64,000 nt of DNA from Plecoglossus altivelis (GCA_036571765.1 BROE01000001.1:4853691-4917690), one strand, 5' to 3'; counted from the first letter of the stretch, positions 35,150-48,986 are shown. Numbers and translations are program-made. Notes: a model not told the origin generated them from the letters alone.

Positions 35150-35440
35150 GCCAGCTCTCCTTACAAGCCTCGCACTTACATTCTTCCTCTGAAATGGAGG
35201 CTGGAGAAATCCAATGTGACTGCCACTTAACCGGTGATTTGCAAGCTATTACGACTGCCCTTGGCTGTTTTAATTTGCCATAGGATTTAATTTGTCGGGA
35301 GCATTACTTACAGCTCCTCGACTGGCATTCATTTAGGCGTGCCGCTCGTCCTTGATTGTGCCCACACGATGCCTGCCTCAATTAAAACCTGACTGAGGCA
35401 GCCTCGAACAACCTTGTGCACAACTTAGAGCCGAAGCAGT
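35150..35440. promoter_or_regulatory. candidate conserved noncoding element
   Basis: This is a repeat-free block of about 290 bp with balanced composition and several AT-rich homeodomain-like cores, including TTTTAATTTG, ATTTAATTTG, CATTCATTTAGG and CAATTAAAAC. It sits between GT-rich and AT-repeat DNA. Its length and lack of simple sequence are unusual in this window. The inference is from composition only. Confidence 0.3.
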
Positions 35441-35606
35441 GGTTCATAGCTGATATGGGAGATTAGGGCATTACTCAGTGCCCCGGTAAAGGGGTAGGAT
35501 CATAAGAACGGCCATTAGCAATCTGTGACACCATCCCCTCCACCACCACACCTTTTCAAACCAACGTAGATATATATACTGTATATATATGTACACACAT
35601 TATGTA

Positions 35607-35611
<5 letters not shown>

Positions 35612-35637
<26 letters not shown>
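35612..35637. repeat. (AT)n microsatellite
   Basis: About thirteen AT units lie next to related TATATAC and TATGTAC stretches from about 35570. Confidence 0.93.
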
Positions 35638-35669
35638 TCAAACGTTATGTGAAATAACAGCTATTAAAA

Positions 35670-35912
35670 ACTTTGACCTTCACATGCGTGGGTGGTCTCA
35701 TCCTTCTAGCTCGGGTCCTCTACCAGAGGCCTGGGAGCTTGAGGGTTCTGCACAGTATCTTTGTCGTTCTTAGTACTGCACTGTTCTGGCCCGAGATGTC
35801 TGGTGTTCTTCCAGGGATCTGCTGTAGCCACTCTTCCAGTTTGGGGGTCACTGCCACGAGTGCTCTGATGCCCACGGGCACCACCATAGATATATACCAT
35901 ATATCCACACAT
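35670..35912 (-). mobile_element. 3' remnant of a non-LTR (LINE) retrotransposon polymerase
   Basis: Minus-strand translation from 35908 to a stop near 35720 gives VVPVGIRALVAVTPKLEEWL, then QQIPGRTPDISGQNSAVL, then RTTKILCRTLKLPGLW and a stop. I recognise this as the C-terminal tail of a LINE ORF2 common in fish genomes (VIPVVIGALGAVTPKL.EWL, ending LKLPGLW-stop). The rest of the polymerase is absent, as expected for a 5'-truncated insertion. The clade is not assigned. The AT repeat beyond 35612 lies on the 3' side of the element. Confidence 0.65.
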
Positions 35913-36808
35913 GAGACATACAGAAAGCATAGGACCTCTATCCACCAACTGTAATATTAGCATGCGGCCGTCTGTCAGGTATGGAGCAGTTGGGGGCTGT
36001 GGCTTGGGTGGTGTGCAGATCAATAGCCTCGCATAATCACTGTCATGACGCGGTCATGCAGTCTGGCAGTGCACTTTCTCTCCTGGCTCGTTGCTGTGAC
36101 CATCTTGAGCAGGCCTTCAGAGCCCCCACTTACACGGCTGGAGATGTGGGGCACCGTCTGGGGACATAGACAGGTTGTGGCTGCTTTATACCAATGACAG
36201 ATTCCAAGGTGCAATATCTGTGTGAGTGTGTATGTTTGTGGGTCACTTCAGAGGGGGTGTCTGTAGCTCAGCATTGGGTTGTCATTTCTTCGCTCATGCA
36301 GTGAGATGTGTGACACAGAGTGTTACTTAGCTTTTGGGTGTGTATATGTGTGCGGATGTGCTCAAGTGTGTGCTTGACTGTTTGTGTGTGTGGGTTAAAG
36401 TGGGCAGAGGAGGTCAACATCTCTCTGCAGTGAAAACAGTAGACTGAGTATAACTGCACTGTGGTAGGTATCCAAAACTGCTGTGTTATTGCACAAGGAA
36501 ACATCCAGTACTACCGTGTTACTGCACTGAAGTAAATATTCAATACTACTGTGTTACTGCACTAAAATAGGTTAAAATTCCAGTACAGCGTTAGCTGTTC
36601 GGTGTCAACTTTCAGTGAGGTAGAGACAGCGTTTTTACCATAACTGTCACCTTCCCTTCTCTCCTCTCAGATGGTGAAGTGGTGGCAACAGAGAAGAGCT
36701 GGGTTAGTGGTGGTTGAGGGGAAAGCAAAGCCTGCCCATTCTACCAGACAAGGTTTGGATTTGTGGCTCTTAACTGACTCGTACATAGGTCAAGTGATAG
36801 AGAGAGCA

Positions 36809-36847
<39 letters not shown>

Positions 36848-39516
36848 AATATATATGACTTCTGAGATCCAAGAACAGTTTCTAGCTTTCTCTCTGACGG
36901 GGATGAACAATATCGCAATTATTTGTATCACTACCTGTCCAAGCAACACTATCTGTTCATCCAGCGCTGGACTGTGAAGAACACACTGTGCTTTACAAGC
37001 TCACTGGTGTGCTTGCTGTAGCCTGTAGCACCCCTGTGCTTCTCACCCTCTCCTCATTCCATGACTGTTGCAGAGGGCTTGTTGCTATATTACATACAGA
37101 TCCCTCTGTGCTCTCTGCCATACCACCCACCTTAATCATGGATTTAGACCTACATACAACTGTTCATCTGTATCTCTCTCAAGTTCTCTCACTCCCTACT
37201 TCCCTCTTCGTATCTCTCTCTCTCCCGCTCTCTCTTTTCTGTTGCTTCTTTCCGTCGCACAGGCATCCCTGCTTTCTCTACCACTCCTCTACATCTCCTT
37301 GCTCCCCGATGGACTAATCAGCAACAGTTTCACTGCCCAACTACCACCAATTACCGCCAGGCTGTCAGTCTCTTTCCCTCCATCGCGGGCAGAGCGGGGG
37401 CCCCGCCGGCCCAGCAGGCAGACTGCCCAGCCCCAGGGAGGCCGGCCCTGCGTCAGCTTGGCAGGCAGGGAGGAGGAGGCTGCTGGGGCCGCGGGGAAAG
37501 AGGGGAGAACGCTACTATGCAGAGAGCCATCTCAGAGGCCCCGCTGCTGGGCAGCAGGGGAGAGAGGAGCGGGCACCTTGCTGGGAGACAGAGGGTTTGG
37601 CGTACCCCCACCCCCACCCCCTCTAGTTCTGAGAAGGGGGACGGGAGAAAAGGAGGAAATTTGTTTGAAGAGGAGATGCTGTTCAGTGTGTCTCCAAGGG
37701 AGGATGCAGGAAGCATAGGACCCCCACTGACATAGCCAGGCACTGGCAATACATCAGCAGGCTAATCAGAGAGACATGAAGCATATGGAGGAGAGCTGGT
37801 GCTAGTGATACTAACACTGGTAAGACTGCATCTACCAAGTTCTGCAGGCAGCAAGGCTAAAGCTACTACAACCACAACATTACTGTGTGGTTATGCTTTT
37901 CTACAACTAACTGCAGCCACAACGCTACAACCAAGTTGCCACAACAACTAATGAAGCTAACATGAATGCTACAGCTACCGCTAATAATACCAAGACCTAA
38001 TGATGCTAATGCGGCTAATGATTCCAGAAGGCCGCTAACCCCACTCCGGCAGTTGCGGCTGTTGTGAGGGTGAGCAGTGATGCATGGCCCTTACAGGGGT
38101 GCTCTCTGCGGTCTCCTGCTGACACAGAGAGAAGTGAACCACTGTGGCATGAAGCTGACTCTGCTGCTACGGCAGCTACCCTCAGATACAGCAGTCCGCT
38201 CTACGAAGAGGGGCAACGATGTAGCGGAGAGAAAAGGCGGGGGAAGAGAAATTGTGAAAAGAAGGGGGAAAAAAAATGGGTATTTGATTCTTTCTGTGTT
38301 TTTTTGGTGGGGGAGGGGAGAAACGGGGGCATTACTGTATGGAAAGGGTGCGGAGGCTGGCGATGGATTGAGGTGGAGAGGTCAGAGTGTCGATGCGGAG
38401 AACGCTTCGCGGCGAGGCGTCGCAGAGCGTCATCGCTGAAGAGCTGAGGGACTGTTCCCAGGTCTCTTGGTGAAGCTGGATCTCACCCTCAGGGAAGTGT
38501 TCGAGAAAGCTCCTGAAAGTGGGAGATTTACCGTTTACGCTAGGGGAGCTATCAAAATCCCAGGAAGGGAGTTGGGTTCTATCAACAAGCAACATTACAA
38601 CCCCGCGGGTAGAAACGGCTACTCTCTGGAAACGTTCAAACACTTATGACGAAGAGTCCTGTTGCGTTGGGGTGGCGGGCCCTCAAGGCTTTGAAGGATA
38701 AAAGGAGAACCTTCTCAAGATGGAAAGTCCCAATGCACCAAGGAGCTGTTCAACAGCCCCCAAACTGTTCTGACGCATTGCATAAATCACCCCAGGATTG
38801 AAAAACGAGGTACCTCCAGTGTCATCTGCAACATCTCAGCAAATGCTGAACAGGAAGAGTTTGGCTACCCTCCACTTGAGTTGTAGGAGTATTTCATGAA
38901 TAAATCCACCTCTAATAAATAGGTATGGCAGAACGATAATCCTGTCAGGGCACCATGTTGTGGAGAGGCAAGAGCCATTAGAGTCATCTCCTGGGGCATT
39001 AGAGAGAGGGAGGAAGGCAAACAAACTTTTTGGGGCTTCGCTGTGCTCCTTGCAGATAATGGGGCGTCAGTAGAGACCGTTATGAGCCTTGACAGATTGC
39101 CGCAGTGGGTTTTTTTCTCTCCGTGACATCTATATATCTGGGAGAGTGTGAGCTGGCTTATTGGGCCTCCTGTGGTTATTGTATCAGATGGACAGACTGC
39201 GCCTTCTCCGTGTTTCCTAGTCTAATGAGGGCGTCGTGGCTTGAACGCGTGTATGCGTGCGGGAATCGTAAACATGCGTCTGCGCCTGTGTGTGCGTTGA
39301 CTGACAGAGGAGGACTTGACTTGTAAACTAATGGGTTGGGGATGTGGGGAAAGGTGTATATGTGCTGCACATGTAATCCAGAAACGAAGGTCATTTCAGA
39401 CATGACAAACCTTCGTGCAGTTATACTTCCTGAAATGAACGTTTTCACGAGCGGTAAACGTTACGGTTCGTTATTATAATGATCCGTTTCTATGGGAAAC
39501 AAAACGGTCTACTCAC

Positions 39517-39672
39517 TGGTGCAGGGCGTGTCCGGCAGGTCGGCATCGCCTCGGTAGTAGCCGTTGCGGCAGACGCAGATGGTGGCAGCCTCAGAGGCGG
39601 AGCGGCTGTTGGGTGGGCACTGCAGGCACAGTCCCGGACCCTGCACGGACTTGAAGGTGCCTGGGGGGCATG
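39517..39672 (-). CDS. ephb1: ephb1 exon 4: EGF-like part of the cysteine-rich domain
   Basis: This 156-nt phase 1-1 exon encodes residues 228-279 and one base of 280. The acceptor is ctacag and the donor is A-GTGAGT. The product starts ACPPGTFK and ends LPDTPCTS. Cysteines at 229, 243, 246, 260, 262 and 278 make the EGF/TNFR-like disulfide module, with the family motifs CPPNSRS and C.CRNGYYR. In Eph receptors this module helps lateral clustering of receptors in the membrane (family knowledge). It is the most divergent extracellular exon here: the loop around residues 236-242 and the DADLPD stretch differ from what I remember of mammalian EPHB1. The cysteine spacing is fully kept, so it reads as functional. 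Confidence 0.96.
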
Positions 39673-40719
39673 CTGTAGGAGGAACAAAAACACAGCGTGA
39701 GCCGGAGAAGCTCGACTGGAGACGAGAGCGGAGAAAGGGTGCTGGTGTATTGTGTGGCTGAGGATACCAAAAAGCCACTAAGACACTGCTGGAACAGACT
39801 GGCGCAGGTTCCTGTGGAGTCGAGCTTTACCAGGGTACAGTGTGGGAGGAGAAGTCACCGTCTGATAAGCGACTCAGAGTGAGACACAGAGAAGACCAGA
39901 CTATGGAATTTATTACATTCTTCTGAAGGTGTTCACCCTTAAATGGACCGGATGATTGTCTGATTCTATGGATGCCTGACTCTCTAACGTTGTCTTTCTC
40001 TCTCCTTTTCTTCCATCATCCCCCCCTCCCTTCATCACTCCCTCATTTTACATTAAGTAAATCTAGTCTGTTCCATTGATCTGTGTGGTGATAACTGAAG
40101 TGTATTCATTCCAGCTAGTTCTTTAATTTAAATGACTTGAGGGGAAGAGAGGAAGGGAGAGGAGGGGGGATGGAGTAGGGTAAGAGAGGGGGGACACAGA
40201 TTATTGTGGCTGATATGAGTGAGTTTTAGCTCAGGCAATAACCAAATCCATTTCTTTCCCCTCCAGTGGGAATAAAAGGCAGGGAGATCCTGCCTTGCAT
40301 AGAAAGGGATTTAAAGGCTGTAATAACTGTGATGAATGTCTAATATTTCAGCTACCGTCACTGCAGTGCCAAGCAGCCAGAGGTGCTACACCGAGAAAGA
40401 AAAGAGCCAATAAATTCAAGGCCACTAAGCGGCCTGGACACTTTCCTCGTCTGCGTTTATGTCCATAAGCCGAAGACTGTAAAGGTCAGGGCGATGGCGA
40501 TGGGATGATTATTATCAGCTAGCTATAGGTAAGTCAACATTGGTTGAGTCAGGGACATATTGGAAGATATCCAGCAGCTTGTGGATGGATGGGTATTGTG
40601 TGTAGTATGCGGTTAATGGTGACCGGTTAGGGATGGAGCATCCACATTTGTTGTTCAGCCATGCTCTGCCAAAAGGGTGAATGAGAAAGAGTCGTAATGT
40701 GAAACTGAATCCAAGTCTG

Positions 40720-41000
40720 TCAGTAACAAGCTATTTTGAGTGTCCATTCTTTTAAATTCCTGAATAAAGAGTTATTCAGTCCAGCTCTAAGTAGGCAGCT
40801 AGTCACTCTGCACCCCGCCCTCAGGCAGTAATGACAGGAGAATGCAATGTGGACTACACCGAGCGAGTGGGCAAAACCTCTGGACCTTTATATCAACAGC
40901 CTTTTAAGATTTAATTAAATGTTTTATGCTTCATAAAAATAAGGACAGGGAAGCACACTTTAGGAGGCGGGCTCCCGCTTTATGGTGCCGTAAAAGTGGA
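40720..41000. promoter_or_regulatory. candidate conserved noncoding element
   Basis: This unique AT-rich region includes CTTTTAAATTCCTGAATAAAG and CTTTTAAGATTTAATTAAATG followed by TTTATGCTTCATAAAAATAAG. It has no simple repeats. The inference is from composition only. Confidence 0.25.
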
Positions 41001-42040
41001 AATGTCCTTTTTTATACAAGTTGCTGCCTTCAAACTTTCGACTGGCCCAAGTGAGGAGCCGAGAGAGAGACAAAAGGAAAACTGACATTAGCCAATGGCT
41101 TCATCTACTGCTAACATTCGTTTTAAGGCCAAAATAAGCATTTGCTTGTGTTGAACTACAGAAAAAAAAACTATAACAGTAGACACATTGACATGACTGG
41201 CTCAAAAATCCCTGATTGGTTAACTGTTGCTTTCGTTTGTAATTCAAACCCCCCGTACACTCCTCGCTGAGAAATAGCTCCACTTCCCACTGCTGACACA
41301 GAAGCCCAGGAGGTAAAACAGTCTGACCTGCTGCCTGGTCACGCAGACAGCCTGTCAAACGCCAGCAGCTTGTACAACAACAGGAACAGCTAGAAGAGAT
41401 CACCAGAGCCCACTCTGGGAATGGGATCAGCCCAGAAGCTCAACTGTGGTGCTGAGCATTTGGAGGATGCTTGTTGGAGCAGGGCCAGAGTGTGTGTGTG
41501 TGTGTCTGTGTGTGTGTGTGTGAGAAACTCATCCTGAAAGGTTGAACAGCGAGAGACTGGTACATCGTTAAAGGAGGGTTGGGAGGGACTCTTAAAAGCC
41601 TCCCCTGACCAGAAGTGACAGAGGATGCCATCTGTGCTACTGATTTGCAAAGCCAGAACCCACAGAATTAAAATCGTAAAAGTTGCAGAAAGATTGCAGA
41701 GAAAAAAAAAGATGTCAAATAAAAAGAACGATTTCGTGAAAACCGTGGAGAAAAATGCTGCCTGAAATGGCTCCCGCTCTCTAGAACTGGGACATGCAGG
41801 CTCCGGCACACGCAAACACACACACTCAAAAAGACCTGCAAAGAGCACCAAAGTGTGTTTACTGCAGTGTTTACAGGGGGCTCTATTGACACCTCCAGGG
41901 GCATGTTTACAAACAGACCGTCACGTGGACCCTCATCAACGCAGAGAGGAGAGACCTTTTCCTGCTGAATGCAATGCTGTTGTGTTGTAGGCAAAGAGAC
42001 CTTTCACAAACACACACATCAACACACACTTGCTGTCACA

Positions 42041-42042
42041 CA

Positions 42043-42090
<48 letters not shown>
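42041..42090. repeat. (CT)n microsatellite
   Basis: A perfect CT run with one G interruption is flanked on both sides by CA-rich sequence. Confidence 0.92.
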
Positions 42091-42443
42091 TTCTCACACA
42101 CAGGCACACACAGTATATATCCATTCACTGTGCAGTGCTCACGCTGACCCAACTTACACTACTCACAGACAGAAACCGCTGACCCCATTCAATAAGATTC
42201 CTCCTCCTCATTTCACGCCAATTGTCTAGCATCTGTTCACCAGGACATGTGTTAATTTAATTTGGTCCTATACTGGGGTTAGCATTACATGCAGTACAGC
42301 ACCCAGGCAGAAAGACGGGCAGGCTTTTCCTGTCTGTTCGACTCTCGCCTTCCTCTAATCGACCTTGGTATTATGTGCGTGGAGCCACCGCATTAAAAAC
42401 CATTAATTAACTACTGGCTCTATTGCACTGCTCCCTCAGAGAG

Positions 42444-42453
42444 AATGAGAGAC

Positions 42454-42506
<53 letters not shown>

Positions 42507-42670
42507 AGAAAGAAAGGCAAGAACGAATCAGGGGGGAGAGTGAGAGCAAGCGTGTGTGAGAGAGAGAGAGATAAAGAAGCAACAGTCAGAGATCAGAAAG
42601 AGACAAGAGAAAGAGATAGTAAGATAGAGGAGGAGAGAAAGAAAGAGAGAGAGAATGAAAAAGAAAGCAA
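42444..42670. repeat. GA-rich microsatellite region
   Basis: (GA)n runs to about 42507, followed by degenerate GAAA/GAGA purine-rich DNA. Confidence 0.88.
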
Positions 42671-44678
42671 GCGATGTGAGGGTATGGATCCTGGTTCTGA
42701 GGCGCGCTGCAGAGGGCTGAGGCGCGTTCCACCTCAAAGCGTTTGGAATCGGGCCCAATCCCTCCTGTGATTCATGCATATTTGGTTTGGATGAGCCAGG
42801 GTGTTCCTAACACTCAGAAGACCTCTCCAGCAGCCAGCCCACAGACGCATCCGTCATCAAGGGTGTGGGTTTTCAGGAACAAGGGGAGATAAAACATTAG
42901 ATCAACAAGCAATTAGTCTCCCCTGTGTGAAAGTAACCCAGCGTTGAACCGCCTCGAACGCAGAAAGCACAGAATCGCTCCCTCTCTTTCGCTGCTCTCT
43001 TCTGGGCCCTGTTGCTTTTTCGCTCTCTGTCCCCTTCTCCTGTTTTCTCTTCCTTGCGTCTCTCTGCACCCTCCTCTCCAACAACGTTTTTTTTTGTCCT
43101 CAACCTTTCCCTTTTTCCCTCTTTTGACAGACAGCTCAAGTTCTCCCTCTCCCATGCGCTCGCTCTCTCTTCCTCTCTCTCCTTCTCTCTGTCCCTCTGT
43201 CTCTCTCCTTGGTACGCTGAGGTCAGGCTGATGTTGTGGATCACTGCCCACTGATAACTATCTGACAGCCGCGACCCCACGTCAACATTGGCATGGTGAC
43301 CGGGGAAGATGAGACACTGATCTCTCTGAAGGGGGAAACACTCACGCAGAGACGTGCACGCACAGACACACAGCAGACACACACACACAGCAGACACACA
43401 CACAGCAGACACACGCTCACGCAGAGACGCACACACACACACACAGCAGACACACACACATAGGCACACGCACATGTAGAGATACACACTGTGCTTTCAT
43501 GTGCTGGTGTATAGAGGACATACGGGTCTCGGGGTCCTTGTCTAATCTGTCTTCTTAAGGCTAGCCACCTGGTTCAGCCACAGCCTCGTCACCACTGTGC
43601 TATTAGAAATGATATTAGAGCTATTGTCTCCTGCCTTGATGCCGTCTTGTGAACGTACCCTGCTGTATGCGTCTGTCATTTGTAGGAAACCACCTTACGT
43701 TGCCCTCGCCTGAGCAGATCAAGACCCTAACACAGTACACAAAATCCTTGAGCTGACAGCTTCAGACTCATGTTTTCTGTCTTCTAGAAGTGTGTTGAGC
43801 AATAGAGGAAGTGGTGAAGTGCAACCTGACATTTCTCCTTGTCCTTTACAACAACTGAGAAATGCGAAAGGAAAAAAAAGCTACGGTATCTACTCAAGGC
43901 CCATAAGCAAACTAGACAGACAAACAAAACCATCTAGATCGTGCGCGTTAGTTTGACCGTGGACAAAACGGAAAAAATAGGCGATCGAGTTTCGAGAAAA
44001 CTACCTTTCTGTTGGAGGCAATGCCAGGGGTGAACGAGGGGTCCCTGGTTTTCTGAGCAGGTAATAGACTGCACGCTAAGACCCATACATCTCCCATAAA
44101 GACACATTGACAACATGTCACATAGGGCACGCGTGTGCTAAGAATGTATAGCCTCTGCATGCAAATGGTTAAGGGCCCTACCATTCTAAGTGTAATTGGA
44201 AACATTGGATTTATGGTAGAGAGTGATGAGAGGACCTACAGTACATGGGCGTGCGGGTGGAACAGCACAAGGTGTGCGCCAGATAAAAAGGAAAAAGATT
44301 GGGTGTGCCCACTGGCTATGGATTACACTACTGCCAGGAAATGACTTCCTGCTTAGATCATTACATTAAATAAGACTTTAATAACTAAATAGACCCGGAG
44401 ATGTGTTTCTAGGTGAAATGGGATTTAGGCCTGAGGTAGATGCTGTTAAGGGTTAATTGTGAGCATAAGTAAAACTTGTCTGTGTTTGGTAGTCAGATGC
44501 ATGCTAGCTGCTTTAGCGGACGCTGAGGTGAGTCACGCTTAGAGAGGGTCAAGTTGTGAGATTCGGCTTGACTGAACCCTTAAGTAGAACCCTTGACCCC
44601 TGAAACACCAACTCAAGCCCACACCCCATCAATCACATGGGACGGATCTTAGTCTTTGCAGTCATGCTCTCCAAACCA

Positions 44679-44682
44679 CACG

Positions 44683-44758
<76 letters not shown>
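44679..44758. repeat. (CA)n microsatellite, longest perfect CA run in the window
   Basis: Two CACG units lead into more than 30 uninterrupted CA dinucleotides, followed by TG. Confidence 0.96.
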
Positions 44759-44760
<2 letters not shown>

Positions 44761-47188
44761 AGGGTCAGGACCCCATTTGAGCCTGATTTAGCTACTTGTC
44801 ATTCACTTGGTTGAAAAGAGTCTCTCTTGAAATGTCTAAGAGGACTGGAGGCATGCGTGTGTGTGTGTGCACGCGCATGCATGCACCTGTGTGATCATTG
44901 CTCTGTGGCAGAGCATGTACTCATTACTCTGCCAGATATAGCACCACATAGAGCAAAAGAGACTTGCAAAAGCAAAACAGAAAGCAAAGCCAATCAGCAG
45001 TCTAGTTTGTATTCCCCTTCTTGCCTCTTCCTGTCATTGTTCATTGCCTGGCCAGGATCCATATAATGAGCTGCTTTTACGCCCGGGTGTTCAGACTCCA
45101 CAGAACGTGGAAAAAGAAAAAAGAACCCAACGTTCATTCAAAGACCAAAGACACCTTCAGAAAGAGTGAGAGGCTTTTCCACAGCAATGACGTCTGACAC
45201 GAAACATCTGAATCCATTTGTGAGCCAAGAGAAGCAAAAATGTTTCAAGTTGAAAAGAAGTTGCAAAAAAAAAAGTGAACGCCAAGACAGAAAGTTCTGG
45301 TTCGGGGGTTCCGGATGCAGGTGCTTGGGATGCGAGGGAACCGGTACTGCTTTACCACCCATCCGCGGCCTTCTCTTCCTTCTTCAGCAGGGAGGGGAGG
45401 GGAGGGGTGAGAAGTTGGGGATGGACCAGCGTGGGAGAGGGTTGCCACTGGTGCAGGGTTGGCCAGGTAGGGGCGGAGGACTCCTGCACGCATCCAGAAA
45501 CCCCCTCAGCCTGGCCTCTCCACCCGTCAGCACCTTCCAATCCGCCCCCCTGATGAAAGAAGCGCTGACCAGAGAGAACGCCAGAGGCCGGGCGGAGGTC
45601 CCAGAATTTCTTTTCTTCTTCTTTGTTCTTGGGAATATGGGGGAGAAAATGAACGAGGGTGAGCGTACCTCAACCCATCTCCCAAAAAGTTGGGTGTTTT
45701 TTTTTGCTTTTTCTTTTCTGTGCGAGTGGAGCTCCTGCTCTGAACGCTCCCCCAGGTCATTAATCATGCGTCTGCAGTGGCTGTCTGGTCTGGCTCGGTC
45801 CGGCCTGCATGCAGTTACTTCATAGAAAACGTTCCGGCAAGCAGAACCAAAAGCTACGGCCCGCGCAGAGAACCTACTCACAACCTCTACACACCCATAA
45901 CTCTACACTGGAGCCCACAAACAAAACATTCTTACAGGGATAAATTCCTAATAATCTGCCATCAACCTCAGCCCTATAGGGCAGCCCATAGAGGAAAACC
46001 GCACAAAACGACCAAACTTCAAATGCAGCCTCACAGTTGGAAACATTGCCTTGTGGGGATGGAAGAGGTAGTTGTGTGTATGTGTGTGTGCATGCGTGCT
46101 TCTGTGTGTGTGTGTGTGTGTACGTATGCTCACTGGCACACCGACAATGCCTTTTTTTTTGCCAGACAACCCCATGTCCTCTGGGAAGGCTGTCACCATG
46201 GTAACATCACAGCCGGTATTTTGGTAGACGGTACTTTCTCTTTGAACAGCCAGCCAACAGACTGGCTGGGAATCTGGACAACCGGTAATATGCATGTGTG
46301 TGTATTCATGAGTAAATACTTGACTTGAAGTGTGTGTATTTATGTGTGTGTGTTTACCCTACAGTATCAGATATCAGATCTTCCTGCCCGAGGTCGACCT
46401 CACTCTAAGCTGACATCACTGGCCAACCGTGAAGATGAGGTCCACTGCCTGGACCCTGAGAGGACAGCGAGGAGCTGGTGGAGTCACCTGTCCACTGGTC
46501 CTCTCCTTCCCTTCCCACTGACCGATATGAACATACCCTTGCTGGGGAGAGAGGATCAGGTCTGGTTTACCCATTACACCCAGCAGTGCCAACCCAGAGA
46601 GAGGAAAGAAGGGAGAGACGGAGAGAGAGGGGGGAGAGAAAGGGGGGTGATAAAGTAAAATTATATTTAGAGGGAGTAAGAGGAAAAGAGACAGTTTGGA
46701 ATGGAATCGCAAAATAGATGGGATTGAGTGCAGTTCCTCTGGGCGAAGTCAGCACAATGTACAAGAGCTGTATTGACCGGCTCAGAGATTTTGGAATCAC
46801 TCCTCCAATAAATACCCGCTCATTCTTCCATCTGTATTCACAGATGGCAAAGATCAAGAGAAACTAGTGTTGTTCTCTCCACAACCACAGCAGACAACAT
46901 TAAAGGGAGCTGTGAAGTGGCCTCAGGGGACACTATAGGAGATAATCGTTGAAATAACGGAACTATTCATCTTTTTGCTGCCAATTCTGCCATCCAACAC
47001 GGTCACAGCTGTTGCTACTTCCAGATGGGTGTGGGGATTAACCAGGAAGTCATAGAAGCCAGTGTGTTTTGGAGAGTAGGGTCATAACAATTGATAGTTA
47101 GTGAGGCTTGTCCATCATGTGGGTGTTTCATCACACAGGGGCATGGCTTCTCCTATCTCTTCCTGTATCTCTTGCTTCCTCTCTCTCG

Positions 47189-47221
<33 letters not shown>

Positions 47222-48986
47222 CTCTTTTCCTCTCTCTCCTCTCTGTCACCCGCACAATGTCCAGGAGACCATTAGCTTCCTCTGTCTCAGCACTTGTCTC
47301 TGTTTTAAAAAGGGCACACCTCATTAACTTCACGGCCGGATCAATTAATCCATAGCAGTTATCCAAAGATGCCCGCACCGGCTCTTTCCCTACGCTCCAC
47401 ATCTGTTCTAGCACCGCCCTGTCTTCACGTTTATCACTGAGCGGACACGCCCGCCAGCCAGGGAGCCCCCCTGCCACACACCCCTGCCACACCCCCCTGC
47501 CACACCTCTTTGACAGACGCCCCCCCCTCTCCCACACGCTCCTGCAATCAGGGCCATAAACCCTTCACAATCAACCTCGTGTAAAATCGTCTGATGGCTC
47601 CATTTCAAGACGCAGGAAGGTCTGCGTTGAGGAGGACGGAGACAGGGAGAACAGAAGCGTGGGCGGCACTCGGAAAAAGAACAAGGAAACAAAAAGGGCG
47701 AAACAAAAGGCGCTTCGGAATTAGAATGGCACCAGCAGCGTGCGACTGTGTCAAACACCTTTCGATTCTGGAAGGTTCTCCGTGAACACGCCAGTCAACC
47801 GGGGGGGGAAATAAAGTTTGAAGCGGGAGCAAGCGGAGCGACAGCGACGACAACAAAGACGAGGGTAATAGGTGTGGAAATTCACTTCAGTGTTCATGTA
47901 AATGAGTGTTTGTCTGCATCCCGTAACATCAAAGGAAACATCCTTGCCCTCCACAAGGCTTTGATTGCCAGCAACAACACAGAAAGAAATTGTATGTTTT
48001 GCAACCGTGGTAAACAAATATGCCGTTTGGGTTGAGCGGGGGGGGGGGGCAATTGCCACACCCTGCTGCCACGGCAAAGCGTTCGTCGCACGTGTAATTA
48101 TGGAGATTCACGACGCAGCGCCAGACAAAGGCTTGCAGCTTTGCTGTTCTTTGAACTGACTCGAAAACAGGCTTTGCCGACGGAGCTTCTGCGTCCTACC
48201 AGTGCACCTGCTGGCCTCTAAGGGGACCTGCGGTCTCTTCAGAGCCGATCCAGCACTGCACATTAACCCTGTGGGTTCCAAACTCTATCATCAATCATGT
48301 CTTTGGGCTGTGTCGCGTGTGAGACTGACATGCTGGTGGAGAGCCCGTACTCATTACTCCATGCCTGCACCTTGTCATGGTGACTGCTGACATTTCCGCA
48401 CAGCGCAAACATGGTTGTCAAACAGGGCAGGGGAGCAGAGGTGAGGAGGGAGGGACTCAGGGAGGGAGGAAGGCGGTGGGAGAAGGAAAGGAGGAAAGGA
48501 TGGTAACTAAGTCTAATACCCAAACAGAGGTTTGGTTGTTAGAAGGCCTGAGCGTGAGTGACAAGACATAAGAGGAAGAAGAGAGAGAAGGAGACAGAGA
48601 GGGAGAGCAAGACACAGAATGAAGGATGGAGAGAGTGTGAAAGAGTGCGAGAGACAAGGTGGGCAGCTGTTACATTTGAGCTCTCCCTCGCAGAAACGGA
48701 TGCAAGAGTGAAGAAAGCGCATCTCTATGCTCCAGCATCAACGTGCCAGCGTTCTATATCATGTTCCTGAAAGTCGCTTGTTTCTCGCAGAACATTAAGT
48801 GTTGGCAGTACAGTCTTTTACAAAGCTGTCAGTTGCCAATGGAGACTTCTAAACGGGCAGGATGATAAATGCAGTGTGGGATTGCCTAGCATCTGTCCCC
48901 CTCTTAAATTGAACGGTCGTTCTAAGCCTCGTTTACGGTTAGGGACATACGCAGCGTACCGGAGGACAATTCGAACCAGAAGGTTG

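Larger units (their letters stand above)
32345..39516 (-). other. intron 4
   Basis: This 7.2-kb intron contains a candidate conserved element (35150-35440), an AT microsatellite (35612-35637), a LINE polymerase tail (35670-35912), a GA run (36797-36847) and C-rich DNA at about 37605-37622. Positions 32420-34520 and 37740-39480 are unique sequence without recognisable coding content. Confidence 0.9.

Noticed and set aside
37068..37718. 216-codon plus-strand frame
   Set aside because: It has low-complexity Ser/Pro/Gly/Arg content with no domain, lies within intron 4 and has no splice or promoter support.
43375..43460. Regularly spaced CA/CAGCAGACA blocks, CRISPR-like at first sight
   Set aside because: The spacers are themselves repeat and the genome is vertebrate; it is a microsatellite.
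45166..45825. 219-codon plus-strand frame
   Set aside because: It has no recognisable domain, its composition follows local purine-rich DNA, and a competing frame lies on the other strand.
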